Shown here: piece after piece, positions 42,212 to 51,023 of the stretch
How positions within the stretch are numbered: the first letter of the stretch is position 1
Layout of the letters: every line of letters begins with the position of its first letter
Assembly (NCBI GenBank): GCA_002347405.1
Contig: DDXB01000015.1
Location: 1-64,000, forward strand
Direction of reading: 5' to 3'
DNA: 64,000 nt
DNA from: Rhodocyclaceae bacterium UBA2271
GTDB lineage: Bacteria > Pseudomonadota > Gammaproteobacteria > Burkholderiales > Rhodocyclaceae
Program-made: the position numbers and the translations under genes
Notes under the pieces: generated by a model
Seen by the model: the letters and a program-made list of their open reading frames with translations, nothing else
What the model was told of the DNA's origin: nothing
The model's database searches: none

Positions 42212-44481
42212 TGGGTGGCAGCAGCAAATCGCAAACCGTTGGCTACCGCTACCGGATGGGGCTGCATCTGGCCCTGTGCCAAGGGCCCGTCGATGCCGTG
42301 CAGGAAATCCAGATGGGCGACCGTACCGCGTGGGGTGATGCCGACCGCGCGCCGCTGTCCAGCGGGCATGGGCTCACCAGCCTCTCCATCAACAAGCCCA
42401 CTCTGTTTGGCGGTGACGAGCGCGAAGGTGGCGTGGTCGGCACCATCGATGTGCTTCCGGGTCACGCAGGACAAGCTCGCAACGACTATCTGATGAGTCG
42501 CCTTGGGCCAGCCATTCCGGCATTCCGAGGCGTGCTGTCCTTGGTGGCGCGCAAGATCCTGTTTGCGGCCAACAACCCGTACATCAAGCCTTGGGCTGTG
42601 CGGGTGCGTCGCTTCAATGCCGGTTGGCATGACCATGCCTGGATGGGAGATTCTGAAGTCCGCATCTGGGATGAGAACGAAGGACAGGAGATCAGCGTCG
42701 GCATGAATCCGGCGCACATCCTGGTTCAGTGCCTCACCGATCCGCACTGGGGCATGGGCTATCCGCAGAGCACCATCGGTTGGAGTTTCTGGAATGCGGC
42801 ATGGGCTTTGTCGAGTGAGGGCTTCGGCCTCAATTTGATCTGGACGCGCCAGCAGCCCATCGAGAGCTTCATCGGCCAGGTCATCGACCACATTGGCGGC
42901 ATCCTCTACACCGATCCGGAGCAAGGCACGTTTGAACTCAAGCTGCTGCGCGACGACTACTGGATCGACAGCCTGCCGCAGTTGGGCCCCGACGAAATCG
43001 TGCGGCTGGAACGCTTCGAGCGCGCCCAGTGGGGCGAGCTGCCCAACGAACTGACCGTGGTCTACACCGATTGGCAAACCGGCGGTGATGCGACGGTCAC
43101 AGTCGAAAATCTTGCCGCCATCCAGTTGCAAGGCGGCGTGATCAATCAGCGCCGCGATTACCCAGGCGTCAACTACGGGCCGCTGGCTGCCCGGCTGGCC
43201 TTGCGTGACCTGCGCGCCTTGGGTTCGCCGCTGGCCCGGATGAGTCTGACCGTGGCACGCGACACGCTGGAACGTGCGCCGCTGCCGGGCGATGTGTTCC
43301 TGCTGAACTGGCCGCGCTTGGGTGTAGACCAGATGGTGGTGCGCGTCACCGGCATCGACACCGGCACCTTGGGTGCGGCGGAATGGCGCATCGAAGCGAT
43401 GGAAGATGTGTTCGGGATGAGCAACACCGTGTTGTCGCCCCCGCCACCGCACGTCGATGAGCCGACCATCGAACCTTTGCCGCCCGCCTTGGTGCTGGCC
43501 GTCGAGGTGCCGTATTGGGAGCTGGCCCGGCGCTTGTCGCGTGCAGATCTGGCCTACCTGACCGATACAGACACCTATCTCGGTGCGTTGGCCGCAGCCG
43601 GTGGCACCGGGCAGTTGAATTGGCAACTGGCCATCGGCACGTCCGGCGGCGACCTCACAGCCGTTGTGGGCGAGGACTACGCACCACTGCTGACGCTCGA
43701 TGCAGCCTTGCCTGCCAGCGAGGTCGATGCCATCGGTATGCCAGTGACGGCTATCAGCCAGCCGGAAAGACTGGCCGTGGGCGACTACGCCTATCTGGTG
43801 GCCGCCAGTGGGGCGATTGCAGAGGCCGTCGCTGTCCTGGCCTTCGATGCTGCAAACGCAACCATTGATCTCGCACGCGGCGTGCTCGACACCACACCTC
43901 AGGCACATCCCTCGGGGACTCGTCTGATCGGTGTCGGCGAATGGCTGGCATCCGAAGGTGCGGAGCGCGCCCCGGGCGAATCGGTGTTCGTGGGTGCGAT
44001 TCCTCGCACGTCGACCGATCAGGGCGATCCTGTGCTGGCCACCAACGGGCAGCCGATGATGCTGGCCGGTCGGCAGTCCTGGCCGTATCCACCCGGTCGC
44101 ATCCGTCTCAATGGCCAGACCGAGCCAGCCGTGGTGGCCGGTGACCTTACCGTCGCGTGGGCCCACCGCGACCGCACGCAGCAGACCGCCTACCTCGTGC
44201 AGCAAGACGAAGGCGATATCGGGCCTGAACTGGGTGTGACCTACACGCTGCGCATCCGCAATCGCAACAACGTGCTGGTTCGTACTGAGACGGGGTTGCT
44301 TGGCACCACTTACATCTGGACCGCAGCCGTGGCCGCGCTGGATGCCGGTGCGCTGGGTGACCGCATTACGGTCGAGATCAGTGCCGAGCGCGATGGTTTG
44401 AGTAGCTGGCAGCCGCAGGTGCGGGTCATGGATCGCGCGGGCTACGGCCTGCGCTGGGGACAGTATTGGGGAGGTGTGTGA
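42211..44481 (+). CDS. gpJ-like tail tip / host specificity protein
   Basis: A 756-residue protein with the phage tail tip layout: KSQTVGYRYRMGLHLALCQGPVDAVQEIQMGD at the N-terminus, NPAHILVQCLTDPHWGMGYPQSTIGWSFW near 165, and a beta-sandwich C-terminus (TYTLRIRNRNNVLVRTETGLLGTTYIWTAA) resembling FN3-type domains. It probably contacts the host receptor. Confidence 0.88.
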   Translation: MGGSSKSQTVGYRYRMGLHLALCQGPVDAVQEIQMGDRTAWGDADRAPLSSGHGLTSLSINKPTLFGGDEREGGVVGTIDVLPGHAGQARNDYLMSRLGPAIPAFRGVLSLVARKILFAANNPYIKPWAVRVRRFNAGWHDHAWMGDSEVRIWDENEGQEISVGMNPAHILVQCLTDPHWGMGYPQSTIGWSFWNAAWALSSEGFGLNLIWTRQQPIESFIGQVIDHIGGILYTDPEQGTFELKLLRDDYWIDSLPQLGPDEIVRLERFERAQWGELPNELTVVYTDWQTGGDATVTVENLAAIQLQGGVINQRRDYPGVNYGPLAARLALRDLRALGSPLARMSLTVARDTLERAPLPGDVFLLNWPRLGVDQMVVRVTGIDTGTLGAAEWRIEAMEDVFGMSNTVLSPPPPHVDEPTIEPLPPALVLAVEVPYWELARRLSRADLAYLTDTDTYLGALAAAGGTGQLNWQLAIGTSGGDLTAVVGEDYAPLLTLDAALPASEVDAIGMPVTAISQPERLAVGDYAYLVAASGAIAEAVAVLAFDAANATIDLARGVLDTTPQAHPSGTRLIGVGEWLASEGAERAPGESVFVGAIPRTSTDQGDPVLATNGQPMMLAGRQSWPYPPGRIRLNGQTEPAVVAGDLTVAWAHRDRTQQTAYLVQQDEGDIGPELGVTYTLRIRNRNNVLVRTETGLLGTTYIWTAAVAALDAGALGDRITVEISAERDGLSSWQPQVRVMDRAGYGLRWGQYWGGV

Positions 44482-45089
44482 TGGAAGCACGCATTGATGT
44501 TCATCTGCTCACCCTGAACGAGCCTGCCGAATGGCGGGAGGCCTGCATCGCCAGCCTCGAGGACGCACCGATCCAGTTGCACGTTTTGCCGGGCATTCCG
44601 GGCCGCATTGGTGAGGCACGCGCGGCAGGTTATGCGCAAGGCACGCTGCCACTGGTGTCCTTCGTCGATCCCGACGATCTGTACGAAGCCAGTGCCTTCA
44701 GGCAACTGGCCAATGCGTTGGACGCCTGCCCGCAAGCCGTGATGGCCTACACCGACGAGGCGCTGACCGACGAAAACGGCCAGGACCTCGCCGTGCGGCG
44801 TCTGGCCTACAGCCGCTGGCAGCACGCGAACAGCGCCAGCCATGTGCACGGCCTGATCGTGATGCGTCGATCTGCCGTGGAAGCCGTGCTCAAAGAAACC
44901 ACCGACCTCAACAACTTCGCCGACTGGCTGCTGACCCTACTCGTGGCCAAGCGTGGCGGCGTGTTGTACCTGCCCATCGTTGGGCGGCACTGGCGACAGC
45001 ACCCGCATCAAAGCCACCGCACCGGCGATCCGGATGCTGTCCGGCGAATACGTCAAACCATCGGCCAAGCATCGAATCTCTGGAGATAG
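44481..45089 (+). CDS. Glycosyltransferase-2-like protein in the tail module
   Basis: A 202-residue protein with a GT-A-like start (RIDVHLLTLNEPAEWREACIASLEDAPIQLHVLPGIPGRIGEARAAGYAQG) and FVDPDDLYEASAF, the DxD-type metal/nucleotide-sugar site of GT2 enzymes, followed by MAYTDEALTDENG. It is shorter than most GT2 enzymes. It could glycosylate a tail protein or host surface, or be an inactive relative. The position inside the tail operon, after gpJ, is unusual. Confidence 0.72.
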   Translation: MEARIDVHLLTLNEPAEWREACIASLEDAPIQLHVLPGIPGRIGEARAAGYAQGTLPLVSFVDPDDLYEASAFRQLANALDACPQAVMAYTDEALTDENGQDLAVRRLAYSRWQHANSASHVHGLIVMRRSAVEAVLKETTDLNNFADWLLTLLVAKRGGVLYLPIVGRHWRQHPHQSHRTGDPDAVRRIRQTIGQASNLWR

Positions 45090-45092
45090 ACC

Positions 45093-45443
45093 ATGTCATC
45101 AACCGACCCAAACCTGGGACTCAATTACGGCTGGACGCTCGGCGAAAGTGGCTGGGACACCGGCATGGACGCCAACCTCAAGCGCCTCGGCGCGGTGGTC
45201 GGTCTGTCCGTGAAAGACCGCGACCTGACCACACCACCGGCCAGCCCCATCAATGGCGACCGCTACATCGTGCCTGCGGCTGTCACGGGCGTGTGGGCAG
45301 GCAAAACCAATCAGATCGCCGTGCGCATCGCCGATGCCTGGGAGTACCACGTGCCCAAGATCGGCTGGCTTTGCTTCATCGAGGACGAGGCCAAGCTCTC
45401 GGCCTACAAATCCACCGGCTGGAGCGCTGGCATCGCCATCTGA
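45093..45443 (+). CDS. DUF2793 domain phage protein
   Basis: A 116-residue protein with the DUF2793 pattern: LGLNYGWTLGESGWDTGMDANLKRLGAVVGLSVKDRDLTTPPASPINGDRYIVPAAVTGVWAGKTNQIAV. This domain is common in tail-associated phage proteins, often as a fibre or adhesin module. It ends before a hairpin. Confidence 0.88.
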   Translation: MSSTDPNLGLNYGWTLGESGWDTGMDANLKRLGAVVGLSVKDRDLTTPPASPINGDRYIVPAAVTGVWAGKTNQIAVRIADAWEYHVPKIGWLCFIEDEAKLSAYKSTGWSAGIAI

Positions 45444-45466
45444 ATATCCATCTTTGTACCCACCGG

Positions 45467-45501
45467 AAACCCGCCCAGATGTTCATGCACTGGGCGGGTT
45501 T
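45467..45501 (+). terminator. Hairpin between tail and lysis genes
   Basis: AAACCCGCCCA and TGGGCGGGTTT enclose a 13-base loop and are followed by CGCATTTCAGGAGACTGCT, which carries the ribosome site of the next gene. It has the same design as the hairpin at 31624. Confidence 0.8.
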
Positions 45502-45520
45502 CGCATTTCAGGAGACTGCT

Positions 45521-45826
45521 ATGACCGAACCCGAACAACAACAGCCCGCGCTCGTCGAGAACATGCTGCTCTTGCGCCGTGAGGACTTCGACGAACTGCT
45601 CGACCGCGCCGCTGAACGCGGGGCCGAGCGTGTCCTGACCCACCTTGGCCTGGAAAATGGCCACGCTGCACGCGACATCCGCGAACTGCGTGACCTGCTG
45701 GAAGCCTGGCGAGATGCCCGCCGCACGGCTTGGCAGACCACCGTCAAGGTCATCACCACCGGCATCCTGGCCGCGCTGCTGGTCGGTGCCGCCATCAAGT
45801 TGAAACTGATGGGAGGCCCACAATGA
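45521..45826 (+). CDS. Small phage membrane protein (DUF6127-like), lysis module
   Basis: A 101-residue protein. An acidic/helical N-terminal part (RREDFDELLDRAAERGAERVLTHLGLENGHAARDIRELRDLLEAW) is followed by one transmembrane segment near 78-95 (VKVITTGILAALLVGAAIKL). Its place before the holin-like gene suggests a lysis accessory or second holin. Confidence 0.77.
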   Translation: MTEPEQQQPALVENMLLLRREDFDELLDRAAERGAERVLTHLGLENGHAARDIRELRDLLEAWRDARRTAWQTTVKVITTGILAALLVGAAIKLKLMGGPQ

Positions 45827-46299
45827 TCGAGACCTTGCTCGGTGGTCTCCTCGGTGGGGCCTTCCGACTCGCACCTGAAATCCTCAAGTGGCTCGACCGC
45901 AAAGGCGAGCGCGGCCACGAACTGGCGATGCAGGACAAGGCGCTGGAGTTCGAGAAACTGCGCGGCGCACAGCGAATGTCTGAAATCGGCGCGGGTGCCG
46001 ATGCCGCGTGGAACGTCGGTGCCATCGAAACCTTGCGCGAAGCCGTGCGCACGCAGGGCGAGAAAACCGGCGTGAGCTGGGCCGATGCCTTGTCTTGCAG
46101 CGTGCGCCCCGTGATCACCTACTGGTTCATGGCCCTGTACTGCGCCGCCAAGACGGCCGCATTTGCAGCAGCCGTGACCGCTGGCGCTGGATGGGGCACA
46201 GCTATCCTGCATGCCTGGACGGAGGCCGATCAGGCGCTGTGGGCTGGGGTGCTCAACTTCTGGTTCCTCGGGCGCGTGTTTGACCGGGTGCGGCCGTGA
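45823..46299 (+). CDS. Holin-like protein
   Basis: A 158-residue protein with a hydrophobic N-terminus (LLGGLLGGAFRLAPEIL), an amphipathic helical middle (ERGHELAMQDKALEFEKLRGAQRM) and two C-terminal transmembrane segments (VRPVITYWFMALYCAAKTAAFAAA and ALWAGVLNFWFLGRVF). This matches the 3-TM phage holin-like family that sits upstream of endolysins. It overlaps both neighbours by 4 bases. Confidence 0.83.
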   Translation: MIETLLGGLLGGAFRLAPEILKWLDRKGERGHELAMQDKALEFEKLRGAQRMSEIGAGADAAWNVGAIETLREAVRTQGEKTGVSWADALSCSVRPVITYWFMALYCAAKTAAFAAAVTAGAGWGTAILHAWTEADQALWAGVLNFWFLGRVFDRVRP

Positions 46300-46772
46300 T
46301 CGAAGTACCGAAAGCGGCCATCGATCTGGCCAAGCGCTTTGAGGGATTCGAGCGCAAGGTGAAGCGCGGTATTGAGATCACTGCCGTTCCCTATATCTGC
46401 CCAGCAGGGTTCTGGACGATTGGGTACGGCCATCTCTGCGATTCCAAGCACCCACCGATTACGGAGACGGAAGCAGAGGTCTATCTGGCGCGCGACCTCC
46501 AATCGGCACTCGCTGCCACGCTGCGCTACTGCCCGGTGCTGGCCACACAACCGGAGGAGCGGCTCGCGGCCATTGTCGACTTCACGTTCAACCTTGGCGC
46601 GGGGCGGCTGCAGACATCAACGCTTCGTCGGCGGGTGAATCAGCTTGACTGGTTTGCTGCAGGGCAAGAACTACGCAGGTGGGTCTACGGGGGAGGTAAG
46701 CTACTGCCTGGACTAATGAAACGTCGGATAGCCGAGAGCTACTTGCTCGAGCAAAGATTACTGAGTAACTAG
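46296..46772 (+). CDS. Phage lysozyme (GH24 endolysin)
   Basis: A 158-residue muramidase starting at GTG. The N-terminal catalytic Glu lies in RFEGFE, followed by CPAGFWTIGYGHLCD (the conserved GYGH loop with catalytic Asp/Thr region) and IVDFTFNLGAGRLQTSTLRRRVN. It cleaves peptidoglycan at lysis. No signal peptide or SAR segment is apparent, so export would depend on the holin. Confidence 0.93.
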   Translation: MIEVPKAAIDLAKRFEGFERKVKRGIEITAVPYICPAGFWTIGYGHLCDSKHPPITETEAEVYLARDLQSALAATLRYCPVLATQPEERLAAIVDFTFNLGAGRLQTSTLRRRVNQLDWFAAGQELRRWVYGGGKLLPGLMKRRIAESYLLEQRLLSN

Positions 46773-46843
46773 TGGCATCCTTAACTGCGGCGTGTCGGCA
46801 ACCGTCTGCGCATTGCACCTAATAACCAAGTTGGTCGAGCGAT

Positions 46844-47302
46844 ATGTCAAACAGCTATTCAGTAGTATTTAAGCCATCAACTTGGCGAGAATTTAAAGCA
46901 ATGCCAAGCAAAGCACTTGGCTTTCGCTTAACTCTTGAGACAAGCCTGAAAAACGTAGAGATTGGGGATGTCTTGATTTGCTACCTAGCAGAGAGAATGA
47001 CTTGGTGTGGAGTTTTGAAGGTCGCATCAAAGCCATACAAATCACCCGAGCACATCTATGCGAAGAAGCACGGATTACCCGTCATAGTTGAGGTTGACCC
47101 AATTCGCATACTCGACGAAGAAGCAGAAGTCCCGGTAAAAACGAAAGAGCTTTGGGATTCTCTAGAACGCTTTAGGAATGTCGACCATCGCGTTAACGGC
47201 TGGGCGGTGAATGTCGGACTAATTCGATCCTTGCGAAAACTAAGCAACAAGGATGCGCAAATGCTGCAATCGTTTCTACTAGGAACATCCGAACGAATTT
47301 AA
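46844..47302 (+). CDS. EVE/PUA-like domain protein
   Basis: A 152-residue protein (YSVVFKPSTWREFKAMPSKALGFRLTLETSLKNVEIGDVLICYLAERMTWCGVLKVASKPYKS). The W...GDVLICYL...GVLKV layout fits EVE/PUA-fold domains, some of which read modified bases in restriction systems. Base composition falls sharply here relative to the prophage. It converges with the restriction operon, 23 bases from its last gene. Confidence 0.7.
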   Translation: MSNSYSVVFKPSTWREFKAMPSKALGFRLTLETSLKNVEIGDVLICYLAERMTWCGVLKVASKPYKSPEHIYAKKHGLPVIVEVDPIRILDEEAEVPVKTKELWDSLERFRNVDHRVNGWAVNVGLIRSLRKLSNKDAQMLQSFLLGTSERI

Positions 47303-47325
47303 TTTTGCGAATTGCTCGATTCAAA

Positions 47326-48609
47326 CTATTTACTATCAATCCTGCCCATCCACGCGCCAACTATTTTTTGTATATCTTCGTGAAAATTACATTCCGCGAA
47401 TGCTGTAGGGTGTGCGCTGATTAATTCAAGCAAACGCCCATCAGGCGACTTGATGGTTCTAGAGAATCCGTTCTGGGAAACAAAGGCAAGAACGCCCCAA
47501 TTTGTTCCGCCACCGAGGGTTTTTCGAAAGTTTTCAAAATACCCAAGCATTTTGTATGTTTCCTCTGACCGCGTTGCCCCAACTACCATCCTGTTTTTTG
47601 CATCGATTATGATTCGATGAGTCCCATCTGCAACTACTGTTATATCCGGTATGCCTCGCAGAGAGCTTCCGGTGGATTCATAGAACCAATTTGCATCATC
47701 ACTGGGCAAGGAGCATTGAAACCAAATTTCAATGCGTGTTGATGAAAAATCAAACGTGTAAATTGGCCTTCGTCTGCTATCCGTCATCTTGCATGGGCCA
47801 TCTATCAATTTCCCACCAAGCTTGATGAATGCCTGTGCGACTGAACGAATGCACCAGATTTCGTAGATTCGATCAAGAAACGATTGATCAGCCGGAAAGG
47901 ATAGAAGCGAGTTGACGAACTTCTCCGAAGATGGTGATCCGGAAAATTCCTCGCCAATTAAGTGCCAATCCCTTACCAAAGCTACTAGGGCTGCATAAGC
48001 TTGTTCGTTGCCTGTCTGTCTTCGTGCAATTCGCCGACATGCCTCCATATACAGCCTGGGCAAGGATGAGGTACAGGAAATCACACTCCATGGATCACGC
48101 TTCATTCGGCCAAGGATCCAGCTCTTATACCTCCGCCCAAGTATGGTCTCGGCGGAGTTCGGCGGAAACTGAGATATGGGTAGACGTTGAAGCAATACCC
48201 TAAAAACTCGCACTACCAGCTCATTTTCTGGCGTCGATGCGTTCTCCGTAGTTACTAGGATGGGATAGCTCTTCGGCCAAGAAAAAGACGCAGATCTCCT
48301 GGCCACGTATCGGGGTATATCGAGTCGACCGCGTATCACTCCCCTAGTCTCTGTCCGAGTGGTATCTGTTACGCTTGACAAGCCACTCTCTATTCTTTGA
48401 ACTATTGGAAATAGCTCGGCACAACATGCAATGGCGTGCCTAAATCGAATGTGCTGACCAAATTCGATACTTTCTTCGTCAGCCTCCTGGCCAATAGACG
48501 CAGATGCTCCTGCAAGCTCTACGCTCTCTCCAGAGAAGTATGTCGATATAAGAGGAAGCGCCTCCTTAAGGAAGCGCTGCCCCAGCTGATTGTCATTGTT
48601 CTGGGACAA
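47326..48609 (-). CDS. McrC/DUF2357-like PD-(D/E)XK restriction nuclease
   Basis: A 427-residue protein from TTG 48609, which overlaps the AAA+ gene by 17 bases (a TTG at 48687 is another option). It has the McrC hallmarks: GVIRGRLDIPRYVARR, TENASTPENELVVRVFRVLL, and a C-terminal nuclease core, GIPDITVV (PD at 321-322) with IIIDAKNR (D336-A-K338). McrC-type subunits are activated by McrB-like AAA+ partners and cut DNA. It is the last gene of a six-gene minus-strand operon. Confidence 0.87.
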   Translation of the reverse strand: MSQNNDNQLGQRFLKEALPLISTYFSGESVELAGASASIGQEADEESIEFGQHIRFRHAIACCAELFPIVQRIESGLSSVTDTTRTETRGVIRGRLDIPRYVARRSASFSWPKSYPILVTTENASTPENELVVRVFRVLLQRLPISQFPPNSAETILGRRYKSWILGRMKRDPWSVISCTSSLPRLYMEACRRIARRQTGNEQAYAALVALVRDWHLIGEEFSGSPSSEKFVNSLLSFPADQSFLDRIYEIWCIRSVAQAFIKLGGKLIDGPCKMTDSRRRPIYTFDFSSTRIEIWFQCSLPSDDANWFYESTGSSLRGIPDITVVADGTHRIIIDAKNRMVVGATRSEETYKMLGYFENFRKTLGGGTNWGVLAFVSQNGFSRTIKSPDGRLLELISAHPTAFAECNFHEDIQKIVGAWMGRIDSK

Positions 48610-49834
48610 AGTGCATTCCCGATGCCGAAATAATGAGCAATTGGCGCGCAAATTGATTTGAAAACGGCTGTGGTAGTGCGCTCGCAAACTTGACGAGTTG
48701 ATCGGGCTCCAGAACGTCGGATTCGAACAGCGGCGCCAACTTGACAGATGCTGCCCAGTCGAGATTCAGATCAGCAGTCGCATCGACTTCTCCATCTTGC
48801 CGATGTCTTGTCAAAAAAATTTCTACAGTATCAATTAACTGAGCTGTTCCAATCGGAAGGTGTGGAACTCCTCCACCATCCGGAGCATATCTAACAGATT
48901 CGACAATTCCGAACAATGCTGCAATACGCTCAAGGTGGGAGTTTTTCGCCTCTTGCAATATGAGATCAGTGGTTGCAGCAGCTCGCTCCGGATTCATTGA
49001 ACATTCGCGACGAGCGATGCGTTGCGCAGCTCTTTGAATGACATACGAAAATTCTTTGATCGCGGGAGATGCGTGGCCTGGATCAAAACGCCACGTCTCG
49101 TTCGAAGGCTTCTTAGGTGGCACGTCAAGAGAAATAAATGTAAATCGACGTCGAATAGCTTGGCTCAGACTTTGAACAAATTGCTTGTCATATGAGTTAA
49201 GTGTTGCAATTATTCGAAACCTCTTTGGTATGACCAATTCCCTGTTTCCATCTTTTTGATGGGGGAGATTAATTGGTACCAGATCATCCGTGCCTAGCAC
49301 AGAGAAAAGCTCGCCGAATGCTTTATCAAGATGAGCGCGATTTAATTCATCAATCAATAGCCACTCGGCTTGCGGATGACTGGGGTCATCAAAATGCTGA
49401 ACAACATTATTTCCACATCGAATCACTGCCTCAGTTAGTGCGCCGTTAACCGGGGTAATTTCTTCCTTGCGGTCTTCGGTTAGCCGCAACTCAAGTCGGC
49501 CAATGACATCGTAGATCGTCCAATCCTCATGTGCAGTCACTGCGAAAGTCGATGCGTTGAATGCTTTAGCTAAGGCACGTACAAGGGAACTCTTTCCTGT
49601 GCCTGGTGGCCCCTGCAACACAATATGTCCAACGCGTATTGCCGCAGCAGCCGCTCGGAGGACGTCCTCCGGAACGACCAACTGAGATGTGGCCTCCGCT
49701 AGGCGATTATCAAAATCATCAGGAAATTCAAGGTCATATTGAGCAATCTCACGCAAACGTTCGATTGATTCGTGAAAATCAGTCGGAGGAATTGCGCCAC
49801 TATCAACTAGCTCGCTTTCATTGATATCAGACAT
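48593..49834 (-). CDS. McrB-like AAA+ NTPase of the restriction operon
   Basis: A 413-residue protein of the MoxR/McrB (AAA_5) type. Walker A is GPPGTGKS near residues 75-82, Walker B is LLIDELNRAH (161-168), and a sensor region IIATLNSYDKQFVQSLSQAIRRRF follows. Unlike full-length McrB it has no obvious separate DNA-binding N-domain; the first 50 residues are short and acidic. Target recognition may therefore come from the unknown 398-residue partner. It overlaps both flanking genes. Confidence 0.88.
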   Translation of the reverse strand: MSDINESELVDSGAIPPTDFHESIERLREIAQYDLEFPDDFDNRLAEATSQLVVPEDVLRAAAAAIRVGHIVLQGPPGTGKSSLVRALAKAFNASTFAVTAHEDWTIYDVIGRLELRLTEDRKEEITPVNGALTEAVIRCGNNVVQHFDDPSHPQAEWLLIDELNRAHLDKAFGELFSVLGTDDLVPINLPHQKDGNRELVIPKRFRIIATLNSYDKQFVQSLSQAIRRRFTFISLDVPPKKPSNETWRFDPGHASPAIKEFSYVIQRAAQRIARRECSMNPERAAATTDLILQEAKNSHLERIAALFGIVESVRYAPDGGGVPHLPIGTAQLIDTVEIFLTRHRQDGEVDATADLNLDWAASVKLAPLFESDVLEPDQLVKFASALPQPFSNQFARQLLIISASGMHFVPEQ

Positions 49835-51023
49835 TATTACCCCCGAGAAGTGTGCGGATTGCTTGGATATTTGATATGGGCCTTGCTCGACGAATCCTTA
49901 TTCTTACAACGTGGGCATCTACCAGCTCCTTGCCCTCAACCAGATGTGTCCATTGCTCGTCATGACTCAGAATAATCCGCTGTCCACGTGCGAGTTGGCA
50001 GAGTGATGCAACAGAGCCTACAATGTGGTGTTCATCGAGGACCTGATAGTTTTCTCCCAAAGACAAAAGTAGCACTCTTTCACCCTGAAGCTCCACGCTT
50101 GAAAGGGTGGATGTTACTAGTGTCGCCATCGGTGTGACACGCGCACCAAGGTAGTCGAAATACTCCCGCTCATCGGAAAAACGAGGTGCTGCAGGCAGGC
50201 GAGCGATTGCAAGCCCTCCGGTCGAACACTGATCGGATTGCCCACTGTTGGATAGCGCCTTTCTGATCATTCCCATCCAATCTCGCCTAATGAAATGCCG
50301 CCTCTTAGGTTCGGTTACACCATATGGACATTCAATATCCTCACCGCCAAGTAGCAAGTGATTCATTCCGGCGTGAACAGCAACTTGATTAAGTGAGTTA
50401 TAAAAAGCACCTTGCCTTTGTGCTGCAGGCAAATTAACCTGGGCAATAAGTTCTGGATGCAACCTCAAACTACGAACATCCTCAATCGCATCTATTGCTT
50501 CGTTTGTAAGAAACACTCGGCACAGAATTCGTTCTAACTCAGTCCACCATACATAGCCATCCAGGTCGAGTAGCGCCGCATACCAAAATCTGTAGAGAAG
50601 CAGGTCGGAATCTCTGTGTGCTTCGCTTTTAGGACGGCGAGGGCCTCGTAATGGGTAGCGCAACAAAAGATTTAGCCCGATCCAGGCGAATTCGTTGCGG
50701 TCATCTCTTTCGGCGGCTTCGCGAAGCTGTATGCCTGCTGGGGTGATGGTTATGCGGTTCGAACGCGACTCTACGTAAAGAATACCGAATTCTTCAAACG
50801 TTGCTTTCCAACTTTCAACTGCATGTGAGCTTAATTGGCGAGGAGCTCCCGGCGACGACCAGTGAGACTTCAATTGGTCATAGTCGGTAAAATCAAAAAA
50901 TGAGAGCAAGGTCGTCCAAGCTTCCTGTGACTTCTCACTGTCGCTGAAGAAGCAGGGATAACCGTAGCTATTGACACGCCAAAAGTCATGCGCCCTTGAT
51001 GCGCGGGGGAAAGCAATCGTCAA
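49827..51023 (-). CDS. Unknown third restriction component (398 residues)
   Basis: A soluble, Trp/Arg-rich protein (YGYPCFFSDSEKSQEAWTTLLSFFDF; later FGILYVESRSNRITITPAGIQLREAAERD, a winged-helix-like segment, and AWIGLNLLLRYPLRGPRRP). No catalytic motif is visible. It lies between the methyltransferases and the McrB-like gene and overlaps both neighbours, the position occupied by the poorly understood YdiR protein in BsuMI. A DNA-binding or specificity role is inferred. Confidence 0.75.
   Translation of the reverse strand: MTIAFPRASRAHDFWRVNSYGYPCFFSDSEKSQEAWTTLLSFFDFTDYDQLKSHWSSPGAPRQLSSHAVESWKATFEEFGILYVESRSNRITITPAGIQLREAAERDDRNEFAWIGLNLLLRYPLRGPRRPKSEAHRDSDLLLYRFWYAALLDLDGYVWWTELERILCRVFLTNEAIDAIEDVRSLRLHPELIAQVNLPAAQRQGAFYNSLNQVAVHAGMNHLLLGGEDIECPYGVTEPKRRHFIRRDWMGMIRKALSNSGQSDQCSTGGLAIARLPAAPRFSDEREYFDYLGARVTPMATLVTSTLSSVELQGERVLLLSLGENYQVLDEHHIVGSVASLCQLARGQRIILSHDEQWTHLVEGKELVDAHVVRIRIRRARPISNIQAIRTLLGGNNV

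Noticed and set aside
42184..44490. 768-codon minus-strand open frame opposite the gpJ-like gene
   Set aside because: It mirrors the tail tip gene almost exactly. The plus-strand protein has recognisable tail features, and the minus frame has none.
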